Below, one piece after another: positions 17,763-27,077 of a stretch of 64,000 nucleotides of DNA (position 1 is its first letter; each line of letters starts with the position of its first letter). This DNA is from Malassezia japonica. Lineage: Eukaryota > Basidiomycota > Malasseziomycetes > Malasseziales > Malasseziaceae. The stretch covers positions 1 through 64,000 of the forward strand of contig NC_083374.1 in assembly GCF_029542785.1 (NCBI RefSeq), written 5' to 3'. The notes beneath the pieces are model-generated. The model saw only the letters and a program-made list of their open reading frames with translations, was not told where the DNA came from and made no database searches. The position numbers were made by a program, and so were the translations under genes.

Positions 17763-18773
17763 ATGAGCGAAATGCGGGCGATCCGTTTCCACAAGACCGG
17801 CGAGGTGGATGTGATTCAGCAGGACACGGTGCCTGTGCCGAAGCCGAGTGCGACGCAGGTCGTGATCCGTACTGAGCTGGCTGGCGTCAACTTTATTGAC
17901 ATCTACTTTCGTTCTGGCGTCTACCCCAGCGAGCTCCCCCGGACGCTCGGCCAAGAGTGCGGCGGGAAGGTGGTGGAAGTCGGCGCGGAGGTGACCGACT
18001 TTCAGGTCGGCGACAAGGTCGTCGCGCTGTCGCACAATGCGTTTGCGGAGCGTGTCGCGGTCGACCAGCGCCTCGTTGCCAAGGTGCCGGAGCGCGTCGA
18101 TTTGCGGTCCGCCACCGCGCTCTTTCTGCAAGGCTTGACGGCGCTCACGCTCACGCATGCGGCCTACCCCGTGCAGGCCGGCGACTGGGTGCTGGTGCAC
18201 GCTGCTGCCGGTGGCACTGGCCTGCTGATTGTGCAGCTGTGCAAAGCGCTCGGCGCGCACGTCATCGGCACGACGTCCACCGAAAAGAAGGCGCAGATTG
18301 CCAAGGAGCACGGCGCGGAGCATGTGCTGCTCTATGGCGAGCACAACACGCCCGCGGACAATGCGAAGCGTGTGCTGGAGCTGACCGAGGGCCGTGGCGT
18401 GCAGGTCGTCTACGACTCGGTCGGCCAGGCGACGTGGGACGCCAACTTTGACGCTGTCGCGCGTCTCGGCACGCTCGTCTCCTTTGGCCAGTCGAGCGGC
18501 ACGCCTGAGCCCATGGCGCTCGCGCGTCTGAGCCCCAAGAATCTCAAGGTGCTGCGCCCTACGCTTTTCAACTATGTTGCGACAAAGGAGGAGATGGCGC
18601 ACTATGCACAGCAGCTCTTTGGCTTCCTTGCCGACGGCAAGATCCGGGAAAATGTCTGGCGTGAGTACCTCTTTGGCGCCGCTGGCGTCCAAGAGGCGCA
18701 GCGCGACCTGAGCAGTCGCGCGACGAGCGGCAAGCTGCTGATCCGCATCCCCCTGTATGCGGAGCGTGCCTAG
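17763..18773 (+). CDS. ZTA1: NADPH:quinone oxidoreductase, zeta-crystallin-like (MDR family)
   Basis: 336 residues from ATG 17763. Medium-chain dehydrogenase fold without the structural zinc lobe: the N-terminal half has AGVNFIDIYFRSGVYP and LGQECGGKVVEVG, and the nucleotide-binding part has VLVHAAAGGTGLLIVQLCK and GTTSTEKKAQIAKEHGA. These are hallmarks of quinone reductase / Zta1, a cytosolic enzyme that reduces quinones and enones with NADPH in oxidative stress. The stop codon TAG lies in CTAG at 18770-18773, and the same four bases contain the stop of the convergent aspartokinase gene, so the two coding regions overlap. Family assignment is firm; the symbol is by similarity. Confidence 0.88.
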   Translation: MSEMRAIRFHKTGEVDVIQQDTVPVPKPSATQVVIRTELAGVNFIDIYFRSGVYPSELPRTLGQECGGKVVEVGAEVTDFQVGDKVVALSHNAFAERVAVDQRLVAKVPERVDLRSATALFLQGLTALTLTHAAYPVQAGDWVLVHAAAGGTGLLIVQLCKALGAHVIGTTSTEKKAQIAKEHGAEHVLLYGEHNTPADNAKRVLELTEGRGVQVVYDSVGQATWDANFDAVARLGTLVSFGQSSGTPEPMALARLSPKNLKVLRPTLFNYVATKEEMAHYAQQLFGFLADGKIRENVWREYLFGAAGVQEAQRDLSSRATSGKLLIRIPLYAERA

Positions 18774-20512
18774 AAAAAGGAGCGCCCAAACGAGCCGCCC
18801 TCCATATTGTTCGGCTTCGGTGAGAGTTCGAGGATCGAATAGTGAATCAGATTCAGTGCCTTGAGTGCCGCGCGCTCGTGGATCACGCACGAGATGTTGA
18901 TCTCGTTCGCGCCCTGCGAAATCATCTCGATGTTGATGTTGCCCTCGGCGAGCGTGCTAAACATGCGCCCTGCCACGCCGATCATGTGCCGCATCTCCTT
19001 GCCGACGAGGCTCAGGATGACCATGCTGCGGAGGACGCTCACTGTGCCGACGTGCTCGAGCTCCGCGCTGAGGCGCTCGAGCGTGCGCGGCTTGACTTCG
19101 GCCGTCATGGCCATCGATACGTGCACTTCCGATGTCGAGATAAGGTCGACCACCACGCCGTAGCGGTCGAGCGTGCCAAAGATGCGAGCAAAGAAGCCGT
19201 GCGAAATGGTCTTGCGGTTGCTGTGGACGTTCAGCACGATGATATTGTCCTTGATCGTGACCGCAGTAGGCAGGCGGCGCTTTTGCGTGATCGGCGGCGC
19301 AGACGGGCGCAGCATGCCCGGGAGCAACGGCGTGGCGGTGCCTGGTGTGCCGCTGCGCGACATGGGCGGGGGCGGCTGCTCGACGTGGCCGTCGACAAAC
19401 GGATCGTGGCGCACGTCCTCCTCGACGTCTGCGTTTTCGTGGTCCGGGAAGATGACCGTGCCGCACCCCGTCGGATTCTCGACGTTCTTGATGCGGATCG
19501 GCACCGACTTCTTGATGGCCTGCTCCATGGTAAACGGGTGGATGACCTCGCTGCCGTAGTACGTCAGCTCGGCGGCCTCCTCTGGCGTGATTGCCGGGAC
19601 GAGCCGCGCAGTGGGCACCTTGCGCGGGTCTGCGGTAAACACACCGTCGACCTCCTTCCAGATCTGGAGCTCGTCGGCGTGCAGGCCGACGGCGCACAGC
19701 GCCGCACACAGATCCGTGTACCCACGGCCGACCTGCGAGAGGAGCGAGCCCGGGACGTTGCCAAAGTAGCCCGTGACGACTGGGATGCCCTCGCAAGCCT
19801 CGATGCGCTCCGCAAGCGCCGCCGAGAGTTTGTCGTAGAACGACTGGTCAAGGTAGCCGGCGCTTTCCAAGGACGATGGCGCGCGCACAGCCGATTCATC
19901 GTCGAGCTCGTCGACGATTGTATCAAGCGTCACGAGGTCTGCCTTCATTCCCTTGTCGTTCAGCGCAGCGGCCACGATGCGGCACGAGAGCCGCTCGCCG
20001 ATGCCCATGATAATGTCGCGCGAGCGCGGCGAGACTTCGTGCAGGATGCGCGCCGCCTGCAGAATCTCGCGTAACCGATCGCACTCGTCCCTGATGTCCT
20101 GCTCAAGCTGTGCGAGGATCTCTGGGGTGTGCACCGCGCCGCGTGCCGAGGCGAGGTGGTCCTCGAGGATCTGGTCGACGGTTGCGTGAAACGGATTCGC
20201 GGCCTGCACGTCCAGGCGCGAGAGCTGCGAACAGAGCGACGAGTCCTGCACCCCAACGCTTCCCGAGAACGAGCTCGACATCGGCGTCGGCGTCGCAGAC
20301 GGCGACGCAGAGCGCATGGCCTCCGCGCTGGCCTGCAGCAAGAGGTTCGTCGTGCCGAGCGCCTTGGTCTTTCCGGACCGCGCGGAGCACACAATCACAA
20401 TTTGGTTCGTCTCGATATACGACGGAGAGATCGTATCGACGATCGTTGACAGAAACTTTCCGACGCTCGTCCCGCCATACTTCTGCACGATCCACGGCTT
20501 CTTCGCGGCCAT
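18770..20512 (-). CDS. HOM3: Aspartokinase
   Basis: 580 residues from ATG 20512. The kinase domain begins with VQKYGGTSVGK (residues 9-19), the invariant lysine and glycine motif of aspartokinases. VTGYFGN, LSQVGRGYTDLCAAL and VDGVFTADPRKVP follow in order. Two ACT regulatory regions fill the C-terminus. The enzyme phosphorylates aspartate in the first step to homoserine, threonine and methionine, and fungal forms are inhibited by threonine. It is somewhat longer than yeast Hom3, mainly through a Ser/Pro-rich insertion near residues 85-110 and a Pro-rich linker before the ACT part. It diverges from CSE1 with only 69 bases between the start codons and a shared E-box. Confidence 0.93.
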   Translation of the reverse strand: MAAKKPWIVQKYGGTSVGKFLSTIVDTISPSYIETNQIVIVCSARSGKTKALGTTNLLLQASAEAMRSASPSATPTPMSSSFSGSVGVQDSSLCSQLSRLDVQAANPFHATVDQILEDHLASARGAVHTPEILAQLEQDIRDECDRLREILQAARILHEVSPRSRDIIMGIGERLSCRIVAAALNDKGMKADLVTLDTIVDELDDESAVRAPSSLESAGYLDQSFYDKLSAALAERIEACEGIPVVTGYFGNVPGSLLSQVGRGYTDLCAALCAVGLHADELQIWKEVDGVFTADPRKVPTARLVPAITPEEAAELTYYGSEVIHPFTMEQAIKKSVPIRIKNVENPTGCGTVIFPDHENADVEEDVRHDPFVDGHVEQPPPPMSRSGTPGTATPLLPGMLRPSAPPITQKRRLPTAVTIKDNIIVLNVHSNRKTISHGFFARIFGTLDRYGVVVDLISTSEVHVSMAMTAEVKPRTLERLSAELEHVGTVSVLRSMVILSLVGKEMRHMIGVAGRMFSTLAEGNINIEMISQGANEINISCVIHERAALKALNLIHYSILELSPKPNNMEGGSFGRSFF

Positions 20513-20539
20513 GGTGACTCGGTGGAGGCCGAGCAAATA

Positions 20540-20547
20540 TCACGTGA
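20540..20547. promoter_or_regulatory. TCACGTGA E-box in the HOM3-CSE1 divergent promoter
   Basis: Perfect palindrome midway between the two start codons (20512 and 20582). CACGTG is bound in fungi by bHLH factors such as Cbf1, which controls methionine-pathway genes; HOM3 fits that. The binding protein is inferred. Confidence 0.5.
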
Positions 20548-20581
20548 CAAGTGTTGGGCGGGTGCTTTGCGAGAAGCCAGG

Positions 20582-23557
20582 ATGGACCCCTCGGATCCGC
20601 AGCAGCTTTCGTCGCTGGCGACGCTTTTCCAGCACACGCTGAATCCTACGCAGCGCAAGGATGCGGAGGACCAGCTAGTACAGCTGCAGGCGCAGCCGCG
20701 CTTCGCCCTCTTGCTTTTGGCGCTCGTGCAGAGCGAGGAGGCGTCGACGGCGATCCGCCTGGCGGCTGCCATTCAGTTTAAGAATACGTGCAAGACGCGC
20801 TGGGAGGTGGACAGTGAGAACGAGGACCCGGTGGTAGGGTTTGTGAGCGATGAGGAGAAGCAGGTGATCCGCGCGCAGCTCATTCCTGTCCTCGTCTCGC
20901 TCGCCCGTGCACAGACGCCGTCGCAGGCGATTTTGGCGCAGCTGAACGAGAGTATTGCGCTCGTGGCGCAGAGTGACTTCCCTGAGCCGTGGATCGAGCT
21001 GATCGACGAGCTGGTCAAGGAGCTGGGCAGTGACAACTACTATGTCCTCCTCTCGATCCTCTCGACGTCCCATGCCATCTTCCGGCGGTGGCGCTCGCTC
21101 TTCCGCTCGGACGCGCTCTACTCCGAGATCAATCTGGTGCTGAGCAAGTTTGCGGTGCCCCTTCTCGAGCTCCTGCAAAAGGTGTATGCGATGCTCGTCG
21201 ACCCCGCGACGCCCGCGGCGAACGTGACGCCGCTTGCCTCGTGTCTCGTGCTGCTCCTGCAGCTCTTTTACGACCTCTCTGCGCAGGACCTGCCGCCGCA
21301 GTTTGAGGATGCGATCCCTACGCTCTCGCCCATGTTTACGCACCTGCTCAAGTTTTCGCGCCCCGAGCTGGTGGGCGACGAAGACGACCTTGCGCCGAGT
21401 CTCATGGACAAGATCCGCAGCAGCGTGTGTGAGATCTTTGAGCTGTATGCGAAGCGCTACCTCGATGTCCTCCCGCAGCTCCCCGAGTACGTCCAGGCGG
21501 TGTGGGACATGCTGGCGACCTACGGCCCCTCGGAGAAGTACGACGTGATTGTCTCCAAGGCGATCCTCTTTTTGGCGGCCGTCGTGCGCATGGGCAACCA
21601 GCGCTCGCTCTTTGAGGCTGACGCGACGCTGGAGCAGTTTATCTCTGCCATTGTCCTGCCCAACATCCAGCTGCGCGACGTGGACGAGGAGATCTTTGAG
21701 GACAATCCGATGGAGTACATCCGCCGCGACCTCGAGACGAGCGTCGAGGTAGACACGCGCCGCCGCGCCGCGTCCGAGTTTGTGCGTGCGCTCCTCGAGC
21801 AGTTCTCGGAGCAGATCACGGCGATCTGCTCGCGCCATATCCGCACCTACCTCGACGAGGCACAGGCGAGCGAGAGCAACTGGAAGAAGAAGGACGCTGC
21901 GATCTACCTGCTCACGTCGATCGCGGCCCAAGGCGCGACCGCGCAGTTTGGTGTCTCGTCGACCAACACCCTGGTGGACGTCGTGCAGTTCTTCTCCGAC
22001 CACGTACTCCAGGACCTGCAGCCCGACAATGCCGCGGCGGAGCGCCGCCCGATCCTGCAGGTGGACGCGATCAAGTACCTGTACACGTTTAGGAACCAGC
22101 TCACGAAGGAGCAGCTCCTCTCGGTGCTGCCCCTGCTCGTGCGTCTCCTGGCCTCGTCCAACTATGTGACGTGCACCTACGCGGCGATCTCGATCGAGCG
22201 CATCCTCTTTATCAAGAGCGAGGGCCGCTTTGTGTTTGGCGCGACGGACATTGCGCCGTTTAGCGAGGACATGCTGCGTGCGCTTTTTGCCGCCATCACG
22301 CGCAACGACACGCCGGAAAAGGTCGCGGAGAACGACCATCTGATGAAGTGTGTCATGCGTGTGATCCTCACCGCGCGCGACGCAGTCGTGACCTACGCCG
22401 ACGCGGTGCTGCGCCCGCTGGTCGAGATTCTGAGCGTCACCGCGCGGAATCCGAGCAACCCCCGCTTTACGCAGTTCCTCTTTGAGTCCATTGCGGCACT
22501 CGTGCGCTACGCCGGCGGCCGCGACGCGACGACCAGCCGCGCGATCGAGCAGGAGCTGTTTGCCCCCTTTACGCACATCCTCCAGGCGGATGTGGTCGAG
22601 TATATCCCCTACGTGTTCCAGATCCTCGCGCAGCTGCTCGAGGTGCACGCGTCGCACGACACGCAGCGTGAGCTGCCGTCGTCGTACGCGACGCTCCTGC
22701 CGCCGCTCCTTACGCCTGCGCTGTGGGAGCAAAAGGGCAACGTGCCTGCGCTGGTGCGCCTCCTCTCGGCCTATCTGCGCCAGGCGCCGAAGCAGATTGT
22801 CGACGGGCAGCACGTCGAGGCATTCCTCGGCATTTACCAAAAGCTGATCTCTTCGCGCCTGAACGACGTGTTTGGCTTTGCGCTGCTCCAGGCGCTGCTG
22901 CGCAACCTGCCCGCCGAGGTCATGGCGGGCTACATGCAGCCGATCCTCACGCTGATGCTCATGCGCCTGCAGTCGAGCAAGACGGAGAAGTTCTCGCAGC
23001 ACTTTGTCGTGTTTGTCGGCTTCTTTTGCGGCGTGCAGCAGGCGGCCTACCCCGAGCAGGTCGTGCAGAGCTTCGAGACGGTGCAGGCCGGCCTCTTTGG
23101 GCAGATTATGCAGAACGTGGTCGTGCCGGACCTGAGCAAGCTGCTTGAGAAGCAGCGCTTCAACGCGGCCGCGGGCCTCATCCGGCTGCTCACCGAGAGC
23201 CCGTCGATGCTCACCTCGCAGGCCGTCGTCTGGCCCACGACCCTCGCCGGCGTGCTGCACATGCTCAGCACGACGCAGGAGCCGGACCTCGACGAGGACG
23301 AGCAGGTGGCCGAGCTCGACGAGCAGGGCTTCCAGGCCTCCTTCTCGCAGCTCGCCGCCTCCATGCCGGTGCGCCGCCCGGACGAGAGCGCGGCGACGTG
23401 GGCCGGCAACGACCTCGCGGCGTACCTCGCGCGCCAGCTGCAGACCGCCGCGCAGCAGCACCCGGGCGCGCTGCCGCCGCTGGTGCAGCAGCTGCCCGGC
23501 CCCGCCAAGGCTACGCTCGACGCGGCGCTGCAAAAGGCGGGCGTCGCGCTGAACTAG
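20582..23557 (+). CDS. CSE1: Exportin for importin-alpha (CSE1/CAS)
   Basis: 991 residues from ATG 20582 (MDPSDPQQ), close to the usual 960-970. The importin-beta N-terminal domain is recognisable (NPTQRKDAEDQL, then QFKNTCKTRW), followed by the CSE1-specific part: NPMEYIRRDLE, ILQVDAIKYLYTFRNQLTKEQ and LMKCVMRVILTARD. These stretches are diagnostic for Cse1 against other karyopherins. The protein returns importin-alpha from nucleus to cytosol with Ran-GTP. Intronless. The 3' end lies 22 bases from the stop of the convergent SSD1 gene. Essential in yeast; housekeeping function is certain. Confidence 0.95.
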   Translation: MDPSDPQQLSSLATLFQHTLNPTQRKDAEDQLVQLQAQPRFALLLLALVQSEEASTAIRLAAAIQFKNTCKTRWEVDSENEDPVVGFVSDEEKQVIRAQLIPVLVSLARAQTPSQAILAQLNESIALVAQSDFPEPWIELIDELVKELGSDNYYVLLSILSTSHAIFRRWRSLFRSDALYSEINLVLSKFAVPLLELLQKVYAMLVDPATPAANVTPLASCLVLLLQLFYDLSAQDLPPQFEDAIPTLSPMFTHLLKFSRPELVGDEDDLAPSLMDKIRSSVCEIFELYAKRYLDVLPQLPEYVQAVWDMLATYGPSEKYDVIVSKAILFLAAVVRMGNQRSLFEADATLEQFISAIVLPNIQLRDVDEEIFEDNPMEYIRRDLETSVEVDTRRRAASEFVRALLEQFSEQITAICSRHIRTYLDEAQASESNWKKKDAAIYLLTSIAAQGATAQFGVSSTNTLVDVVQFFSDHVLQDLQPDNAAAERRPILQVDAIKYLYTFRNQLTKEQLLSVLPLLVRLLASSNYVTCTYAAISIERILFIKSEGRFVFGATDIAPFSEDMLRALFAAITRNDTPEKVAENDHLMKCVMRVILTARDAVVTYADAVLRPLVEILSVTARNPSNPRFTQFLFESIAALVRYAGGRDATTSRAIEQELFAPFTHILQADVVEYIPYVFQILAQLLEVHASHDTQRELPSSYATLLPPLLTPALWEQKGNVPALVRLLSAYLRQAPKQIVDGQHVEAFLGIYQKLISSRLNDVFGFALLQALLRNLPAEVMAGYMQPILTLMLMRLQSSKTEKFSQHFVVFVGFFCGVQQAAYPEQVVQSFETVQAGLFGQIMQNVVVPDLSKLLEKQRFNAAAGLIRLLTESPSMLTSQAVVWPTTLAGVLHMLSTTQEPDLDEDEQVAELDEQGFQASFSQLAASMPVRRPDESAATWAGNDLAAYLARQLQTAAQQHPGALPPLVQQLPGPAKATLDAALQKAGVALN

Positions 23558-23579
23558 TCCGTAGTCGTAAGCGTTGAAC

Positions 23580-26500
23580 CTATGAACGCAACAGGGTGAG
23601 GGTAAGCACCGGCGGGCTCTTTTCCATGTCCGCGTGCAGTTCCACGTCGACGTGGCCGCGCGGCGCGAGCGTCTGCGCCGCGCCGTCGGGCCACGTAAGC
23701 GATACGGTGGCGCGGGCCGCGTCAAAGTGCACATGCTCCAGCGCGAGCGAGTCGAGGTGCACGCGCCTTTCGACGGTGAGCGAGGGGACGAGCAAGTCGA
23801 TATAGTGCTCGCTCGCGCACATGACCACCGCCGAGCGCTTGAGCGGCCCCAGGCACGCGGGCTGCAGCAGCTGGCAGAGGAAGAGGTGTGCGCTCTGCTC
23901 TTGCGCGAGCGCGACCGCCTTGTGGCGCGCGTTGGCCTGCTGCGCGATCTTGGACACGGCTTCCGCGTCCAGCTCGTCCGCAGTGCCGCCGAGCGCCGCG
24001 TCCAGCTGGCGGTGCACCGCGATCTGGGCATACTGCGAAAAAGGAGCGGAAATCTCGGTATATGCGGGCGCGGGGATCGTATAGTGCCCGAATTTGCTGA
24101 TGTCGACCATGCCCGTGCAGAAGAAACGGGGAGAAGGCACGGCCTTGACCACAAGCGCATGCGCGACGCCCCGCGCTTCGGCAGGGGCGTGCGCAAGGAC
24201 GGAAGGGAGATTTTGGGGAGTCAGCGTGTCGCTGCCGGGGATGCGCAGCGCAACGAGCTGCGCGCGCAGCGTCTGTAGCGCGCGCTCGTGCGGCGCGTCG
24301 GCGCGCACAAGCAGCGCACGGTCAGGCGCCGAGGACGCAATGCAGTGTGCCGCTGCCGTGTTCGCACGCAGCACCAGCTCGTGCACAAGGGTATGTTCGT
24401 ACTCGTCCACGATGGGGTGCGTCGTCGTGACGTCCGTTGGGCGGCCGTCTTTTAGCGTAAAGCGCAGGCGCGGCTCGTCGAGCGGCAGCGCGCCGGCCGC
24501 CGTGCGCTCGGCGTGCAGCGCCGTGGCAAACTGCGACGCGCACTGCAGGCTGGGCGACGCGTCGATCGCTTTCGAGAGCGCGGCGTAGGACAGCGCCTGG
24601 GCCACGCGCACGACCGACTTGCCGACCCAAATGTCCTGCACGTCGTTCTGCACGAGCGTAAAGACGACCGAGATCGCCAGGCGGTCCTTGCCTTGAACGA
24701 GGCCCGCGGCGTGCGCGGCGAGCGCGGGGGGGAGCATCTCGTACGCGCGGTCGACCAGCACGGCGCGCTCGCCCCGCTTCTTTGCCTCGCGGTCGAGCAC
24801 CGAGCCGGGGCGCACAAAGTAGCCGATATCCGCAAAGTGCACGCCGACGAGCGTGCGGCCGCCCTGGTCGCCGACACTGATCGCGACCTCGCTCTGGCCC
24901 TCGATCGCATACACGTCCGAGGCCGAGGCCTCGAGACCGGGCGACGACGTCGCGCCAAACGTGCGGCGCGCCGCGTACTCTTGGCTCGGCACGGTCCACG
25001 ACGCGGGGGGGACCGCCTTGAGGACCGCGTCGCCAAATTCGCCCGCGAGCGCATTGCAGTGGCTGCGCACCAGCGCCTCGGCCTCGGCGCCCAGGTCGCC
25101 GATCGGCCCGAGCTGGTCGACGAGCGTGCCAAAGGGATGCAGCGACGTGATCGGCCACCGCTTGATGCACGCGACAAACAGACACCGGCTGTAGCTCTCC
25201 TGGTGCGCCTCGTTCCAAAAGTCGGCCGGCGCCTGGTCGGCGGGGATCGCGATAAGGGGCACGCGCTTGTCTGACGGGCGGAACCACACGATCTTGGGCC
25301 GCGGGCCGGGCTCGCGCTCCTCGTCCTGGCCGCCCTTTTCCGCCTGCTGCTTCTCCTTGGTCGCGACACTCGACGGGCGCAGCAGCGCGAGGGTGCCCGG
25401 GAAGATTTGGCCCGGGACGCGCTCGACGATCGCCACGACATGGCCCGCAAGCGCGGGCGGCGCATTCTCGCTCTCCTCCTCGTCTTCGACGAGCTTGAGC
25501 TGCGCGCCCTCGACCTCGGTATCGTCGCGCGCCTTGTCGCTGCGGCGGCCGTTGGCGAACGGCGTGCCGTGCGCGTGCTCTTCCTTGCGCTTTTTCTTGT
25601 CGACCTTGTCGCGCTTCGTCTGCCACACCTCCTGGGGGTCGAGCAGCTCGACGGCGACCAGGTCGCCTTCCAGCGCGCGGTTGCGGTCCTTGGAGCCGCT
25701 GATAAAGATGTCGCTGTCGAGCACCTCGGTCGTGACCCACGCGTCGCTGCGGTTGCGCTTGTTCACACGCAAAATGCCCACCACGAGCTTGCCAGTGAGC
25801 AGGAGCGGCGCCAGGCTCGCTTGGGGCAAGTAGCTGCCAAAGAGCGCCTTGCGGGGCGCACTGCCGTTCGACGTGCTGCGGTTGCCCGAGTAGGACGCGC
25901 TGCGTGCGTGCACCCCCGGCCCGGCCTGCAGGCGGCTGCGGTGCAGCGCAGCAAGCTGCGCCTGGGCCTGGGGAAGGCTCGCCATGAGGTCGCCACTCGC
26001 CGGCACCGGAACGTGCGCGCTGGACATGCTGCTCGAGCGCGTGTGCGGCCGGCGCGGCGCCGGCGCCTCGCCAAAGCCGTCGGCGAGGTCGCTGCCGTGG
26101 CCTGCGCCGAGGCCGAGGCTCGCGAGGCTCAGCATCCCGCCGCCGGCCATGAGGAACTCGGGCGAGAGCTCGGTCGCGAGCTGATACGAGGCGTGGCGTG
26201 TATGTCCGCCGCGCTGCGGCATCTCTTGTGCCTGGGCGTTGTGCGTCTCGCTCGCGGCGCGGCGCGGGGGGAAGCTAAAGTTGGGCGTCGTGCGCATCGA
26301 CTGCGGATCGCCCACCGGCCGGGGCCAGGCGCGGCTCGGGTCCAACGGCATGGTGCTCGTCGCCGAGTGGCTCTGGATGCGGCGATGCGCGGGGGGCGTG
26401 CGTCCCGCGCCCTCCTCGTGGAGCGACGGGAGGGCGGGCTGCATGAGCTGCTGCTGGCGCAGGAGCTGCTGCTGCTGCCGCTGGAGCTGCTCGATCTGCT

Positions 26501-26939
26501 GCTGAATCGCCTGCCGCTGCTGCTCCATCGACGCGGGCGCACCCGCAAACGGGGGACTCGTCGGCCGCTCCGACGGCTGGTAGCTCGGCTGCGACGAAGG
26601 GAAGCGGAATCCCCCGGCGTCGCTCGCGCCACGGCGGTGGTACTGCATCGGGGCGAGCGGCGGCGGGCCCCACGGCGAGGCGCCCGCCAGGTCCGGTGTG
26701 CCCCACTGCGCCGGCGCGGCGCTCCACGCATCATGGCGGGGCGGAAGGAGTGCTTCGCTCTGTGCGTCGAGCGGCGACTCGCTCGACTCGAGGCCTAGCT
26801 GCTGCAGCTGCGCATGCAGCAGCTGCTCTTGGGAGGAGGCGATGCGATTCGCACGCTCCGCGTTCTCGCTGCGCGAGCCACGGCGTGGATTAGGGGGTGA
26901 GAAGGACGCATCGTGGTGTGCGTCATGACCGTGCGCCAT
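23580..26939 (-). CDS. SSD1: SSD1-type RNA-binding translational regulator (RNB-fold pseudonuclease)
   Basis: About 1119 residues from ATG 26939 (MAHGHDAHH). The N-terminal third is low-complexity with a glutamine run near residues 140-165. Then comes the cold-shock part with KALFGSYLPQASLAPLLLTG, RVNKRNRSDAWV and GSKDRNRALEGDLVAVELL, which is diagnostic for Ssd1. The RNB region follows (HFADIGYFVRPGSVLDREAKKRG). Where active RNB enzymes carry several aspartates this protein reads SSPGLEASASDVYAIEG, so the nuclease site is missing, as known for Ssd1. The family binds mRNAs of cell-wall proteins and holds back their translation. 3' end is 22 bases from CSE1. Confidence in family is high. Confidence 0.93.
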   Translation of the reverse strand: MAHGHDAHHDASFSPPNPRRGSRSENAERANRIASSQEQLLHAQLQQLGLESSESPLDAQSEALLPPRHDAWSAAPAQWGTPDLAGASPWGPPPLAPMQYHRRGASDAGGFRFPSSQPSYQPSERPTSPPFAGAPASMEQQRQAIQQQIEQLQRQQQQLLRQQQLMQPALPSLHEEGAGRTPPAHRRIQSHSATSTMPLDPSRAWPRPVGDPQSMRTTPNFSFPPRRAASETHNAQAQEMPQRGGHTRHASYQLATELSPEFLMAGGGMLSLASLGLGAGHGSDLADGFGEAPAPRRPHTRSSSMSSAHVPVPASGDLMASLPQAQAQLAALHRSRLQAGPGVHARSASYSGNRSTSNGSAPRKALFGSYLPQASLAPLLLTGKLVVGILRVNKRNRSDAWVTTEVLDSDIFISGSKDRNRALEGDLVAVELLDPQEVWQTKRDKVDKKKRKEEHAHGTPFANGRRSDKARDDTEVEGAQLKLVEDEEESENAPPALAGHVVAIVERVPGQIFPGTLALLRPSSVATKEKQQAEKGGQDEEREPGPRPKIVWFRPSDKRVPLIAIPADQAPADFWNEAHQESYSRCLFVACIKRWPITSLHPFGTLVDQLGPIGDLGAEAEALVRSHCNALAGEFGDAVLKAVPPASWTVPSQEYAARRTFGATSSPGLEASASDVYAIEGQSEVAISVGDQGGRTLVGVHFADIGYFVRPGSVLDREAKKRGERAVLVDRAYEMLPPALAAHAAGLVQGKDRLAISVVFTLVQNDVQDIWVGKSVVRVAQALSYAALSKAIDASPSLQCASQFATALHAERTAAGALPLDEPRLRFTLKDGRPTDVTTTHPIVDEYEHTLVHELVLRANTAAAHCIASSAPDRALLVRADAPHERALQTLRAQLVALRIPGSDTLTPQNLPSVLAHAPAEARGVAHALVVKAVPSPRFFCTGMVDISKFGHYTIPAPAYTEISAPFSQYAQIAVHRQLDAALGGTADELDAEAVSKIAQQANARHKAVALAQEQSAHLFLCQLLQPACLGPLKRSAVVMCASEHYIDLLVPSLTVERRVHLDSLALEHVHFDAARATVSLTWPDGAAQTLAPRGHVDVELHADMEKSPPVLTLTLLRS

Positions 26940-27077
26940 CACTACAGTGCCAGCGTCTGCTTGCCGTGCACCCGTGCCACAACGTACTTGGCGCCACAAG
27001 CAGTGCCGACGGCGTTCCCCACGCGCACGCCCTTTAGTTCCACGTGGCTGCCCGGTCGGCCGACAATGCGTAAGCTC

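Noticed and set aside
20675..24196. Very long minus-strand open frame (about 1170 codons) opposite CSE1
   Set aside because: Arg/Leu-rich low-similarity translation antisense to an unmistakable exportin; GC-rich DNA keeps the opposite frames open. Same for 16677-18890, 50146-52656 and 35837-37474.
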